Assembly: GCA_020634975.1 (NCBI GenBank)
Contig: JACKAQ010000004.1
Span: 315,476 to 379,475, forward strand
Direction: 5' to 3'
DNA length: 64,000 nt
Source: JACKAQ01 sp020634975 [NCBI: Calditrichia bacterium]
GTDB lineage: Bacteria; Calditrichota; Calditrichia; RBG-13-44-9
Part shown: in pieces, positions 37,969 through 46,114 of the stretch
Layout of the letters: every line of letters starts with the position of its first letter
Numbering within the stretch: position 1 is the first letter of the stretch
Translations under genes and position numbers: made by a program
The notes under the pieces: model-generated
What the model was told of the DNA's origin: nothing
Databases searched by the model: none
Seen by the model: the letters and a program-made list of their open reading frames with translations, nothing else

Positions 37969-38043
37969 CGGGGTGTAGCGCAGCCTGGTTAGCGCGCCTG
38001 CTTCGGGAGCAGGAGGTCGGAAGTTCGAATCTTCTCACCCCGA
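37969..38043 (+). tRNA. tRNA-Pro (anticodon CGG)
   Basis: Full cloverleaf: acceptor CGGGGTG (37969-37975) pairs with CACCCCG (38036-38042), discriminator A 38043; D-stem GCGC/GCGC; anticodon stem CCTGC/GCAGG with loop TTCGGGA, giving anticodon CGG for proline codon CCG; T-arm GGAAG with loop TTCGAAT. CCA is not encoded and must be added after transcription. Confidence 0.96.
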
Positions 38044-38063
38044 CATCATCAACTAAGTGAACT

Positions 38064-38087
38064 AGCCCGCAAATTGCGGGCTTTTTG
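38064..38087 (+). terminator. Rho-independent terminator after tRNA-Pro
   Basis: 9-bp stem AGCCCGCAA / TTGCGGGCT (38064-38072 with 38074-38082, tight loop) and a T-rich tail, 20 bases after the tRNA and just upstream of the ammonia-lyase gene. Confidence 0.85.
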
Positions 38088-38115
38088 CTTTAAACCGAAA
38101 TGCAGGAAACGCCCA

Positions 38116-39756
38116 ATGCCCACACAATCCAATGATATGTTACATCTCGTACTCGATGGCGAAAGCCTGACCATCGATACCCTCGTCACCGCCGCCAGAC
38201 ATCCCAAAATCCGGGTGAATATTTCCGAAGACGCCCAAAAGCGCATGAAACGCAGCCGCGATTGGGTGGATCGCGTTCAGAAAGATGGCGAGCCGGTGGT
38301 TTACGGTATCAACACCGGATTCGGTTCGCAGGCGATTGTTTCTATCGACAAAGAGAAATTGCACCTGCTCCAGCAAAACCTGATTATGAGTCACGCTGCC
38401 GGAACCGGCGATCCGCTGCCGCTGGATGTTGCCCGCGCAACGATGATGCTGCGCGCCAATACCCTCGCCAAAGGCTTTTCCGGCATCCGGGTTGAAGTGG
38501 TCGAAACCGTGCTGGAAATGCTCGAAAAGAACGTAATACCGTGGCTTCCCTCGCAAGGCTCGTTGGGGGCAAGCGGCGATTTAGCGCCATTATCGCATCT
38601 GGCATTAGTGATTTCCGATATCGGGCGAGTGAAAAATCCGGAGTACACCGGTCGTGCCTACATTTTGGATCCCAAAACCAAACAATGGGAACTGACCAAC
38701 GGCAGGGCAGCCATGAAACGGGCTGGCATTCCACAAGTCCGGCTGGAAGCAAAAGAAGGTTTGGCACTGAACAACGGCACCCAGGTTACCACGGCAATTT
38801 TGGCGCTGGCCTATCACGATGCCCAACAATTGGTTAAACTTGCTGACATTGCCATGAGCATGAGTCTGGAAGCGTTGCAGGGCATTTATTCCGCATTTCG
38901 CCCGGAAATTCACCAATTGCGCCCGCATCCCGGGCAAATCGACACGGCGGAAAATATTCGCCGGTTAACTGAAAGCAGCATGTTACTGGATCGCCATTTT
39001 GAACAGGTGCAAGATGCCTACAGCCTGCGCTGTCATCCGCAGGTGATGGCCGGTGTGCGCGATACGCTGCGGTTTATCGAAAATACCATCACCATCGAGA
39101 TGAACGCAACGAACGATAACCCCATTATTTTCCCGGATTTACAGGAATACAGCAAAGCCATTTCCGGCGGTAATTTTCATGGACAACCGGTGGCATTTGC
39201 CGGCGATTTTTTGAGCATCGTGCTTTGCGAAGTCGGCAACATTTCCGAACGGCGTATTTTCCGGTTATCGGATAAAAATCTCAATCGGGGACTACCGTCG
39301 TTTCTGATCACCAATCCGGGTTTGGAAAACGGGTTGATGATTGCCCAATACACAGCTGCATCGCTGGTATCGGAAAACAAATCGCTGGCGCATCCGGCCA
39401 GTATCGATTCGATCCCATCCTGTGAAAATCAGGAAGACCACGTGAGCATGTCGCCGATCAGCGCCCGGAAAGCCCGGCAAATTCTCGCGAATGTTCAAAA
39501 AGTGGTGGCAATTGAGCTATTATACGCGGCTCAGGCGTTGGAGCTGATTCTCAATCGCGAACGCCAGAAATTTGATACCAGCCCGGAATCGCTGTTCGGA
39601 AAAGGCACATGTGCGGCATTCGAAACGATCCGTAAACACGTTCCGTTTCTGGAAAAAGATCGCCCGATTTATCTCGATATCGAAAACATGCTGGCGCTCA
39701 TCCAAAACGGCGAACTGCTGAAAAAAGTGGAATCAAAAATCGGTCCGCTGAAATAA
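38116..39756 (+). CDS. hutH: Histidine ammonia-lyase (aromatic amino acid lyase family)
   Basis: 546 residues from ATG 38116 (AGGA 8 bases upstream; the frame is open further 5' through the terminator, so that extension is not real). Deaminates histidine to urocanate using the MIO cofactor formed from Ala152-Ser153-Gly154 in GSLGASGDLAPLSH. Active-site residues match HutH: YGINTGFG, IMSHAAGTG (the Ser-His typical of histidine lyases), QDAYSLR, GGNFHGQPVAF, and ENQEDHVSM. The HGQP segment leans slightly towards phenylalanine/tyrosine lyases, so an alternative substrate is possible. No hutU, hutI or hutG is nearby. It is flanked by tRNA-Pro and terC. Confidence 0.85.
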   Translation: MPTQSNDMLHLVLDGESLTIDTLVTAARHPKIRVNISEDAQKRMKRSRDWVDRVQKDGEPVVYGINTGFGSQAIVSIDKEKLHLLQQNLIMSHAAGTGDPLPLDVARATMMLRANTLAKGFSGIRVEVVETVLEMLEKNVIPWLPSQGSLGASGDLAPLSHLALVISDIGRVKNPEYTGRAYILDPKTKQWELTNGRAAMKRAGIPQVRLEAKEGLALNNGTQVTTAILALAYHDAQQLVKLADIAMSMSLEALQGIYSAFRPEIHQLRPHPGQIDTAENIRRLTESSMLLDRHFEQVQDAYSLRCHPQVMAGVRDTLRFIENTITIEMNATNDNPIIFPDLQEYSKAISGGNFHGQPVAFAGDFLSIVLCEVGNISERRIFRLSDKNLNRGLPSFLITNPGLENGLMIAQYTAASLVSENKSLAHPASIDSIPSCENQEDHVSMSPISARKARQILANVQKVVAIELLYAAQALELILNRERQKFDTSPESLFGKGTCAAFETIRKHVPFLEKDRPIYLDIENMLALIQNGELLKKVESKIGPLK

Positions 39757-39815
39757 TCTGCAACAACCAACTTCATGAAAATCAAATACTTGGATTCAAA
39801 ATAAAAGGGTAACAC

Positions 39816-40553
39816 ATGGAATGGATTGCTGACCCGCAAGCGTGGGTTGCATTGCTAACGTTAACGGTTTTGGAAATCGTTCTCGGTATCGACAACATTA
39901 TTTTTATCACCATTTTAGTGGGACGTTTGCCGGAAAAGCAACGCAACAAAGGTCGCATAGTCGGATTAGCGTTGGCAATGGTGATGCGCATTTTGCTGCT
40001 GCTGTCCATCACCTGGATTATGAAACTGACCACACCGTTATTCACCGTTTTGCAACAGGAAATTTCCGGGAGAGATCTCATTTTATTGATCGGCGGATTG
40101 TTCCTCATTGCCAAAAGCACCCGGGAAATCCACCATTCGCTGGAGGGCGAGGAGGAGCATCACGCGAGTACAAAAGCTGCCAGTTTTGCGGGAATAATCA
40201 CCCAAATTGCCATCATTGACATCGTTTTTTCGCTCGACTCGGTGATTACCGCCGTCGGTTTGGCGAAAGATGTTGCGGTGATGATCATCGCAATTGTGAT
40301 CGCAGTGTTAATTATGATGGCATCGGCAAAAGCAATCGGCGAATTTGTGGATGAACACCCGACGCTAAAAATGCTGGCGCTGAGCTTTTTAATTATGGTT
40401 GGCGTTGCGCTGGTCGGCGAAGGATTCGACATGCACATTCCCAAAGGCTATATTTATTTTTCGATGGCGTTTTCCGTGGTTGTCGAAATGCTCAATTTGC
40501 GCATCCGCAAAGCCCGCAAACCGGTGAAATTGCGGAAAGCGATTCAAAAATGA
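39816..40553 (+). CDS. TerC family integral membrane protein
   Basis: 245 residues, seven hydrophobic helices. Family motif near the start: LEIVLGIDNIIFITILVGRL (acidic residue in helix 1), then LLLLLSITWIMKLTTPLF, DIVFSLDSVITAVGLAK, and GVALVGEGFDMHIPKGYIYF. TerC proteins are linked to tellurite/metal stress, manganese export or protein-secretion stress and form membrane complexes in Ter systems. A terminator follows, and then a membrane/YEATS-like cassette, so a functional link is possible but not shown. No terB, terD or terZ genes are present. Confidence 0.92.
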   Translation: MEWIADPQAWVALLTLTVLEIVLGIDNIIFITILVGRLPEKQRNKGRIVGLALAMVMRILLLLSITWIMKLTTPLFTVLQQEISGRDLILLIGGLFLIAKSTREIHHSLEGEEEHHASTKAASFAGIITQIAIIDIVFSLDSVITAVGLAKDVAVMIIAIVIAVLIMMASAKAIGEFVDEHPTLKMLALSFLIMVGVALVGEGFDMHIPKGYIYFSMAFSVVVEMLNLRIRKARKPVKLRKAIQK

Positions 40554-40615
40554 TTTCGCAGCAAAATAGATATTTCCAATAAATCGTTGGCAATGATCGA
40601 TAGAATTTACAAATT

Positions 40616-40658
40616 GCGGTGTCCCGAAAATTTGATATTTGGGGCACCGCTTTTTTTT
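40616..40658 (+). terminator. Rho-independent terminator after terC-family gene
   Basis: 10-bp stem (40616-40625 with 40641-40650, one G-T pair) and an eight-T run. It separates the TerC gene from the following cassette, so that cassette needs its own promoter. Confidence 0.85.
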
Positions 40659-40690
40659 GAATCAAACCGAAAACCAATGAGGTAAACGCC

Positions 40691-41389
40691 ATGCTGAACC
40701 GCATTCGTGGCTTTATTTTGATCATAAATACGTTGATTCCGCTAATTTTGATAACCGCCATCGGATTTGGCGGTTGGTATGTGTATCAAAAACTGGCGGA
40801 GCCGGTGCGAAAAATGAGCGCCACCCTAACCAGTCTGAACGCCAACGCCAGATTTACGATTGACCAATCCGGGCGTGCATTCGAGCGATTGGCGGAGCCG
40901 CTGCGCGAAGTGCGCACGAAAGTATCGTTCGCGGCGGATTATATCGCCGAGATGCCCGTGAAAATGCCCGATTTGAGCATACCGAACCTGTCGCTGAACA
41001 TCCGGCCGGAAATTGAACGGCTGGATGAATACCCGTGGTTTTATCTGGAAATGAAACCGGTGGAAGTGGGCATGCCCAGCATCAACGGTCCGGAAATTCC
41101 GGGATTGACCGAAACCAAATCAACATTTTCCAGCATGTTGGGAATTATGGATTCTATGGTAGGCATTGTGGATATCATCGCCGGACTGAACCAACTGGAA
41201 ACGGATTTGCTGCGGTTGGCGGTCGATACGGGACAGGTGCTCGCCGCCATCGGCGATATTTTTGGCAAATTCTGGACGATTTTGAAATGGTTCATTCTCT
41301 TCGCGCTGATTTGGCTGGTTTTTGGTTACGCATATTGGACGGTCCGCCGATTAAACGAAGGCGTTAAGTTGTTGTTCAATCTCGAATAA
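40691..41389 (+). CDS. Protein with N- and C-terminal membrane segments, unknown function
   Basis: 232 residues; GAGGT lies 7 bases before ATG. One helix at the N-terminus (INTLIPLILITAIGFGGWYV, ~11-32), a long soluble middle of amphipathic helices (RKMSATLTSLNANAR through LDEYPWFYLEMKPVEV), a hydrophobic stretch (~145-165: MLGIMDSMVGIVDIIAGLN) and a C-terminal helix (FWTILKWFILFALIWLVFGY, ~197-216). No family recognised. First gene of a three-gene stretch ending in a pYEATS-like protein. The central region between two membrane anchors may face the periplasm (inference). Spacing to the next gene is ~70 bases. Confidence 0.75.
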   Translation: MLNRIRGFILIINTLIPLILITAIGFGGWYVYQKLAEPVRKMSATLTSLNANARFTIDQSGRAFERLAEPLREVRTKVSFAADYIAEMPVKMPDLSIPNLSLNIRPEIERLDEYPWFYLEMKPVEVGMPSINGPEIPGLTETKSTFSSMLGIMDSMVGIVDIIAGLNQLETDLLRLAVDTGQVLAAIGDIFGKFWTILKWFILFALIWLVFGYAYWTVRRLNEGVKLLFNLE

Positions 41390-41459
41390 TCGACCGAAAT
41401 AAATTTGTCTGATTCCCCGATTTTCCGTAATATAGACCAAACAAAAAATGGTGAAAACT

Positions 41460-42008
41460 ATGGGATTCCTCGATTATCTTTCTGCAAACAGCAACGGAAT
41501 TTGGGTGCTGCTCGGCATGATTGCAGCGGCAATTTTGTTTATTCAGTGGCTGGCGTGGATTTTCAACAAAGGGCGCTATTCCCGCCCGAAGGACAACAGC
41601 CAAAGTCCTGTGCGGAACAGCATCCGTTTTTTGCTGGCGGAAGCGTTGGCAAAAATCATCAACGATTTTCGGCATTTGCTGGCGCTGATTCTGGTATCTA
41701 TTTTTGGACTTGCACTGTTTTATGTGATGTTGAAAGCCGGCGGCTCGTTTGATAATATGCTCGAAGGTGTGCAGGCAGTTGCAGCAGCGCTCGGCGGATT
41801 GATCGGCTCAATTATGGGCTATTATTTTGGCGAATCTTCTGCCAAACCGGTCATGAATACGCCGGTTGGCGGCAACACAACGCCGGATGAAATTGAGCAG
41901 GGCGACCAGCATCGCAATGGCGATAATGACATCCGCCCGGCGCCGGTTCCGCCACCACCACCACCGCCATCCGATTCTTCGGAGCGCAACGATCACGAAG
42001 GAATTTAG
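41460..42008 (+). CDS. Three-TM membrane protein with acidic/proline-rich tail
   Basis: 182 residues from ATG 41460 (GGTGA 5 bases upstream); ATG 41448 adds four residues. Three predicted helices: IWVLLGMIAAAILFIQWLAW, LLALILVSIFGLALFYVML and the Gly-rich VAAALGGLIGSIMGYYFGES. The GSIMGYYFG motif recurs in small membrane proteins. The tail is low-complexity and charged (DEIEQGDQHRNGDND then a run of seven prolines, SSERNDHEG). No enzyme motif. The stop is only 8 bases before the pYEATS-like gene, so the two are almost certainly cotranscribed and may act as a membrane anchor plus cytosolic domain pair. Confidence 0.8.
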   Translation: MGFLDYLSANSNGIWVLLGMIAAAILFIQWLAWIFNKGRYSRPKDNSQSPVRNSIRFLLAEALAKIINDFRHLLALILVSIFGLALFYVMLKAGGSFDNMLEGVQAVAAALGGLIGSIMGYYFGESSAKPVMNTPVGGNTTPDEIEQGDQHRNGDNDIRPAPVPPPPPPPSDSSERNDHEGI

Positions 42009-42016
42009 GGGGCAAC

Positions 42017-42388
42017 ATGTTGAAAAATTTAAGCTTGCATGTCGTTGATTCCGTGTTCGACCCGAACAGCACCGAGAAAAAAGTGTTTGTCCGGCAACGT
42101 GAAAAATCGACGCTATACAAAGTGTATTTGTATATTTCCGGTGGCGATGTCCCGTTTGTTCAGCAGGTGACTTACCGGCTGCATTCCAGTTTTCCGAACC
42201 CGGATCGCCAGGTGTATCGCACACCGTCCAACCCGGATTGCCAATTGATTATCTGGACATGGGGATTGTTCACTGTTCAGGTGACCGTGCAGGACAAAAA
42301 CGGCTATTTTTACACATTCGAACACCGGATGTCATACGACCGGGAATTGACGAATGTGCCCGCCGAAAATTATGTTTGGGAAAAGTGA
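42017..42388 (+). CDS. Stand-alone prokaryotic YEATS-like beta-sandwich protein
   Basis: 123 residues, no signal peptide. AGGGGG lies ~5 bases before ATG 42017. The core matches the prokaryotic YEATS pattern: VTYRLHSSFPNPDRQVYRTP, then IWTWGLFTVQVTVQDKNG and a final strand with EHRMSYD. The signature V-x-Y-x-LH-x-SF-x-x-P ... W-x-WG-x-F is shared with eukaryotic YEATS acyl-lysine readers, though conservation of the acyl pocket cannot be judged by eye. Prokaryotic YEATS proteins have been linked computationally to membrane and conflict-related genes (from memory, unverified). It follows the three-TM gene by 8 bases. Function unproven. Confidence 0.7.
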   Translation: MLKNLSLHVVDSVFDPNSTEKKVFVRQREKSTLYKVYLYISGGDVPFVQQVTYRLHSSFPNPDRQVYRTPSNPDCQLIIWTWGLFTVQVTVQDKNGYFYTFEHRMSYDRELTNVPAENYVWEK

Positions 42389-42413
42389 TTCGTTTCTTTT
42401 TGATGATTTTTTA

Positions 42414-42461
42414 CAGGATAACAGGATTGACAGGTCTCGTTCCAGGCTCCTGCCTGGAACG
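42414..42461. repeat. Intergenic repeat and palindrome between convergent genes
   Basis: A short ACAGGAT-type direct repeat (ACAGGATAACAGGATTGACAGG at 42414-42434, quoted in two parts: ACAGGATAACAGG and ATTGACAGG) is followed by a perfect 10-bp palindrome CGTTCCAGGC / GCCTGGAACG (42438-42447 with 42452-42461, TCCT loop). No T tail. It looks like a dispersed intergenic element that may still act as a transcription barrier between the pYEATS-like gene and the convergent oxidoreductase. Confidence 0.55.
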
Positions 42462-42469
42462 TTAATACA

Positions 42470-43723
42470 TCATGAAAACCGCTCCACCGCCAGTGCGGAA
42501 ATATCTATTTCCGGTGAACGGTTGGTGGTGAGATCCGCAACCAGTTTGCCGGTTTCCGGTGCCAGCGAAATACCGATCATCGCATGACCGGCGGCAACCA
42601 ACACATTTTTATACCGCGAAATCCTGCCGATATACGGCAAGCCGTCCGGCGAAACCGGACGCAAACCGGCCCACGGCTCCACCGAATCGACTTCCGACAA
42701 ATCAATTTCCGGCAAGTAGCGCGGGATTGCTTTCAAAATGGCGTTCACCCGCCGTTGGTTGATGTTGAAATCCAGCCCGCCCAATTCCATCGTTCCGGCA
42801 AAGCGCAGCTTGTCGCCCATCGGCGTCACCGCAACCCGTGCTTCTTCCAAAATTAGCGGCGTTTGCAACATTTTTCCGCCCGGTTTTATGGTCACGCTGT
42901 ACCCTTTTCCGGGTTGGATGGGTAATTTGAGCCGCAATTGTTTGGCAATAATTGGCGAAAATGCACCGCCGGTAATCAAAAATTCGTCTGCCCGGAAATC
43001 GCCGCGATTGGTTCTGGCTGCCGTTACCATTCCTTTGTCGATAGCGAATCCGGTTGCGGATACGCCGGTGTGGATTTCCACACCATTTTCCCGGAGCAAC
43101 CGGGTCATTTCGGTCAGGAATTTGCCAGGATCGATATGCGCATCCTCCGGAAAATATGCGCCGCCTTTGGCGGAAGTTTGCACCGTTTCGTCCATCTCGT
43201 GAACTTCCGGCGCTGTCATCATCCGGCAGTCCAGCCCCATTTGTTGACCCTGTTCCACCAGTTCTTCCAATTCGTGCCAGCCGGAATCCGTGTTGCACAA
43301 CATCAGCAATCCGCGCTTGGTCAACCCGAAATCGATGTTCTCTGATTGGGAAATTTCCCCGAAAAGCTGTTTGCTGGAAAGGTGCAACTTTAACAGTAAA
43401 TCACGCGATTTTTTGACATGCGCAGCCGTGCATGCTCCGCGAAATTTCCACAGCCAATCCAGCAATTCCAGATCCAGCCGCGGTTTGATGTAAAACGGGC
43501 TTTCGGCATCGAACATCCATTTCATGCCCTGCGCGATTGCGCCCGGCGCAGCCAACGGCACAAAATGGCTCGGGACAATCAATCCCGCATTGCCGGTGGA
43601 TGACCCGAAACCCAATTCTTTTTGTTCGATCAGCGTTACGCTGTGCCCGTCTTTTTGCAAAAAATATGCGGCGCACAAACCAATGACGCCGCCGCCGATA
43701 ATCACAATTTTTTTCTGTTCCAT
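42470..43723 (-). CDS. FAD-dependent D-amino acid (D-hydroxyproline) dehydrogenase
   Basis: 417 residues from the ATG at 43723 (GAGG 5 bases upstream); the longer open frame to 43906 overlaps the epimerase gene and is not real. DadA-type flavoprotein of the glycine-oxidase/DAO fold: N-terminal dinucleotide-binding loop IVIIGGGVIGLCAAYFLQKDG with GFGSSTGNAGLIVPSHFVPL, and the C-terminal FAD motif WAGLRPVSPDGLPYIGRI and AAGHAMIGISLAPETG. Its gene lies seven bases downstream of the 4-hydroxyproline epimerase gene, and the operon starts with a GntR regulator. The reaction is therefore inferred to be oxidation of cis-4-hydroxy-D-proline to the pyrroline carboxylate. Membrane association is typical for the family. 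Confidence 0.85.
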   Translation of the reverse strand: MEQKKIVIIGGGVIGLCAAYFLQKDGHSVTLIEQKELGFGSSTGNAGLIVPSHFVPLAAPGAIAQGMKWMFDAESPFYIKPRLDLELLDWLWKFRGACTAAHVKKSRDLLLKLHLSSKQLFGEISQSENIDFGLTKRGLLMLCNTDSGWHELEELVEQGQQMGLDCRMMTAPEVHEMDETVQTSAKGGAYFPEDAHIDPGKFLTEMTRLLRENGVEIHTGVSATGFAIDKGMVTAARTNRGDFRADEFLITGGAFSPIIAKQLRLKLPIQPGKGYSVTIKPGGKMLQTPLILEEARVAVTPMGDKLRFAGTMELGGLDFNINQRRVNAILKAIPRYLPEIDLSEVDSVEPWAGLRPVSPDGLPYIGRISRYKNVLVAAGHAMIGISLAPETGKLVADLTTNRSPEIDISALAVERFS

Positions 43724-43730
43724 TATTGCC

Positions 43731-44735
43731 TCAAACCACTTGAAATCCGTGTGCGTACGGGTCGTCATCATCGATAAAAATGGTGTTGAGACCGGTAATT
43801 TTCGCCCAACCTTCGATGCTCGGGACAATCGCCGTGTAATCGCCGACGGTTGTTTCCCGCTCAACGCGGCAGCGGAACAGGCTCCCGATAATGCTTTCGT
43901 GAACAAAATCTTCGCCCACTTTCAACTCCCCGTGGGCAAATTTCTGCGCCATCCGCGCGGAAGTTCCCGTGCCGCATGGCGATCGATCGATAGCTTTATC
44001 GCCGTAAAAAACCGCGTTGCGGGCGTGCGCTTCCGGGTGTTTCGGTTTGTCGCTCCACTCCAGATGGCTCAAGCCGCAAATGGTCGGGTCGTCCGGGTGC
44101 ACGAAGGTGTATTTTTCATTCATCCGTTTGCGGATAATCGGGCTATATTGCAAAATTTTTCCGGCGCCCAGCGCATCGATGCCGCGATAATTGCCCTGCG
44201 GCTCCACAATCGCGTAAAAATTACCACCGTAAGCCACATCGATGGACAGTTCGCCCAAATCGGGACAGTCAACCGTCAGATGCGCCGAATGCAAAAACGA
44301 CGGCACATTCACGATGCGAACGGAGGTCACTTTGCCCGATTCATTTTGCTGATAATGCGCGTCCACGCGACCAGCGGGTGTTTCCAGCCGAAGCAATCCG
44401 GGTGTTTGCGGTGTAACCAGCCCGCGCTCGATGAGCACGGTAACCGTTCCGATAGTGCCGTGTCCGCACATCGGCAAACAGCCGCTGGTTTCGATGAACA
44501 GGATTGCCACATCGCAATCATCGCGGGTGGAAGGGTAGGGGATGCTGCCGGACATCATGTCGTGACCGCGCGGCTCGAACATCAGCCCGGTGCGAATCCA
44601 GTCGAATTCTGCCAAAAAATGCTGGCGTTTTTCACTCATTGTGCGCCCTTCCAAAAACGGTCCGCCGCCGGCGACAACCCGGACAGGATTGCCGCAAGTG
44701 TGCGCATCGATGCAAAAAAAAGTATGGCTGCGCAT
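43731..44735 (-). CDS. 4-hydroxyproline 2-epimerase (proline racemase family)
   Basis: 334 residues. Two-cysteine catalytic pair is intact: Cys90 in PMCGHGTIG and Cys254 in DRSPCGTGTSA. Retention of both separates it from trans-3-hydroxy-L-proline dehydratases, where the first is replaced. It interconverts trans-4-hydroxy-L-proline and cis-4-hydroxy-D-proline in the cytosol without cofactor. N-terminus FFCIDAHTCGNPVRVVAGGG is typical. The seven-base spacing to the flavin dehydrogenase and the upstream GntR gene give a hydroxyproline catabolic operon. The downstream deaminase and aldehyde dehydrogenase are not in the window. Confidence 0.9.
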   Translation of the reverse strand: MRSHTFFCIDAHTCGNPVRVVAGGGPFLEGRTMSEKRQHFLAEFDWIRTGLMFEPRGHDMMSGSIPYPSTRDDCDVAILFIETSGCLPMCGHGTIGTVTVLIERGLVTPQTPGLLRLETPAGRVDAHYQQNESGKVTSVRIVNVPSFLHSAHLTVDCPDLGELSIDVAYGGNFYAIVEPQGNYRGIDALGAGKILQYSPIIRKRMNEKYTFVHPDDPTICGLSHLEWSDKPKHPEAHARNAVFYGDKAIDRSPCGTGTSARMAQKFAHGELKVGEDFVHESIIGSLFRCRVERETTVGDYTAIVPSIEGWAKITGLNTIFIDDDDPYAHGFQVV

Positions 44736-44773
44736 GTTTTTTTCTCCGATACAACCAGATGTTATTGTTGATG

Positions 44774-45448
44774 TTATGGGTGGCTGTTCAGCCCGAGCGC
44801 CTGACGAGTGAATTTTTCGAGATAATCCAGCAACGCGTCTGATGCGGCGGCGGCGCTGTCCGCATTTTGGTTGGCAACGGCTTTCACCAGATTGGCATGC
44901 AGATCGGCTGCGGTGGTCAGATCACCGCTACCCTGATAAAAATACCAGAATCGCCGGCAGTGGGAGTGGAGCGGGGAATTTGCCAGAACGGCAAAACTGT
45001 TTTTGCAGGCGTTTTCCATAATGCTGTCGCTGACCTTGTCCCAGCGCATAAATTCTGAAATGTCATTAGCTGCTGCGGCTTTCACCAATTCGTAGGCACA
45101 TAGTTTGAGGGTTTTGCACTGGTCGGGCGTGGCGCGTTGGGCGGCTTTGCGGGCGATCAGCCGGTCAAGTTCACGACGGGTTTCCAGAATTGCCAGATAC
45201 TCTGTAAGGTTGATTTCCGTAACAATCATCCCGCGCCGGGGCAGCGAAATAACCAATCTGTCGGCGATGAGGCGTTGCAGGGCTTCCCGCAGCGGCGTGC
45301 GCCCGATGTTAACCCGTTTGCTCAGCTCCTGTTCGGAAAAAGCAGTGCCGGGCAACATTTTTAGCGTTACAATCATCTCTTCGACCAGTTGATATGCTTT
45401 TTCGGACAAGCTTTGAGTAACTGACGATGTTGATAATGATTCGTCCAT
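44774..45448 (-). CDS. GntR family transcriptional regulator (FCD type)
   Basis: 224 residues. N-terminal winged helix: FSEQELSKRVNIGRTPLREA then LQRLIADRLVISLPRRGMIV, followed by a helical FCD ligand-binding domain with the conserved Asp/His-type positions (RRELDRLIARKAAQRATP; FMRWDKVSDSIMENA; LHSHCRRFWYFYQGSGDLTT). It lies 38 bases upstream of the epimerase on the same strand, so it probably controls the operon, likely responding to hydroxyproline or a catabolite. Which ligand binds is inference. The spacer upstream (45449-45540) contains an AT-rich segment around ATATAGCTAATATAT (near 45493) that could hold the operator or -10 region; not assignable by eye. Confidence 0.88.
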   Translation of the reverse strand: MDESLSTSSVTQSLSEKAYQLVEEMIVTLKMLPGTAFSEQELSKRVNIGRTPLREALQRLIADRLVISLPRRGMIVTEINLTEYLAILETRRELDRLIARKAAQRATPDQCKTLKLCAYELVKAAAANDISEFMRWDKVSDSIMENACKNSFAVLANSPLHSHCRRFWYFYQGSGDLTTAADLHANLVKAVANQNADSAAAASDALLDYLEKFTRQALGLNSHP

Positions 45449-46114
45449 TTTTTCCGGCCCTTCACTGATTGATGTTGAATTAAGGTTAAAAATATAGCTA
45501 ATATATCAGAAATTCAACCGGGAAAAATTTTAGTCGATGCACTTTTGAAACGGTGGAATATTGAAATCTGGCCAATTAACGATCGTTGCCCATTTTAGCC
45601 ACAGAGCTACGCGGTGCGCTGCGTTCTCTGAGGAAAAAATGATGATGGAATCCGCAAATGTGTTGAAAAGTCACATAATTTTTATGTCTTACGACTATTT
45701 TTTTCACATTTGTTGCAAAATGGTGCACTTATGCCAATATCATCAGCGTGTTTGCCGGTTTACTTTGCATTCGTGATACCATTTTTTGCACCATTGTCGC
45801 GATATTCCACAGGCTTGTCGCAACAATCCACAGCATAAGCGGAAAATGGTGTATCTGTATTGCAATATTTTGTGTGAATGTCGTAAAATTCGACAGGCTT
45901 GCCAAAAGCGAAAAGTCAATAACCATTTATTCTTAGGGTGTTTGTTTGGCGCGACAAAATGCCTCGATTTTACTGATTTTTATTAACCCAACATTTGACT
46001 TCAATAATAAATATAGATATTGAATCTTCATAATATACACGCTAACTTTCAATCGTCATCGCAAAAAAGTTTCCTTCATATAATGCTATCGCTAAAAAAA
46101 TTAGAGGCCGTTAT
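45449..46114. other. Gene-free spacer with repeat-like fragments
   Basis: About 666 bases without a credible gene. 45576-45606 matches the dispersed repeat found again at 54.0 and 63.97 kb (TTAACGATCGTTGCC, then CATTTTAGCCACAGAG). A 9-bp inverted repeat AATGGTGCA / TGCACCATT (~45719 and ~45788) and two ACAGGCTTG segments (near 45816 and 45893) are visible. Short open frames here are not supported. It separates the intact region from the damaged one. Confidence 0.5.

Noticed and set aside
42470-43906. Longer N-terminus for the FAD oxidoreductase
   Set aside because: The extra 61 codons overlap the epimerase gene; the Rossmann motif begins right after the ATG at 43723, which has a good SD sequence.
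43524-44771. 415-codon open frame on plus strand
   Set aside because: Antisense to the hydroxyproline epimerase and oxidoreductase, both with intact motifs.
45561-45986. Short open frames in the spacer before the HTCS relic
   Set aside because: Cys/His-rich, overlapping each other, partly inside repeats and without start signals.
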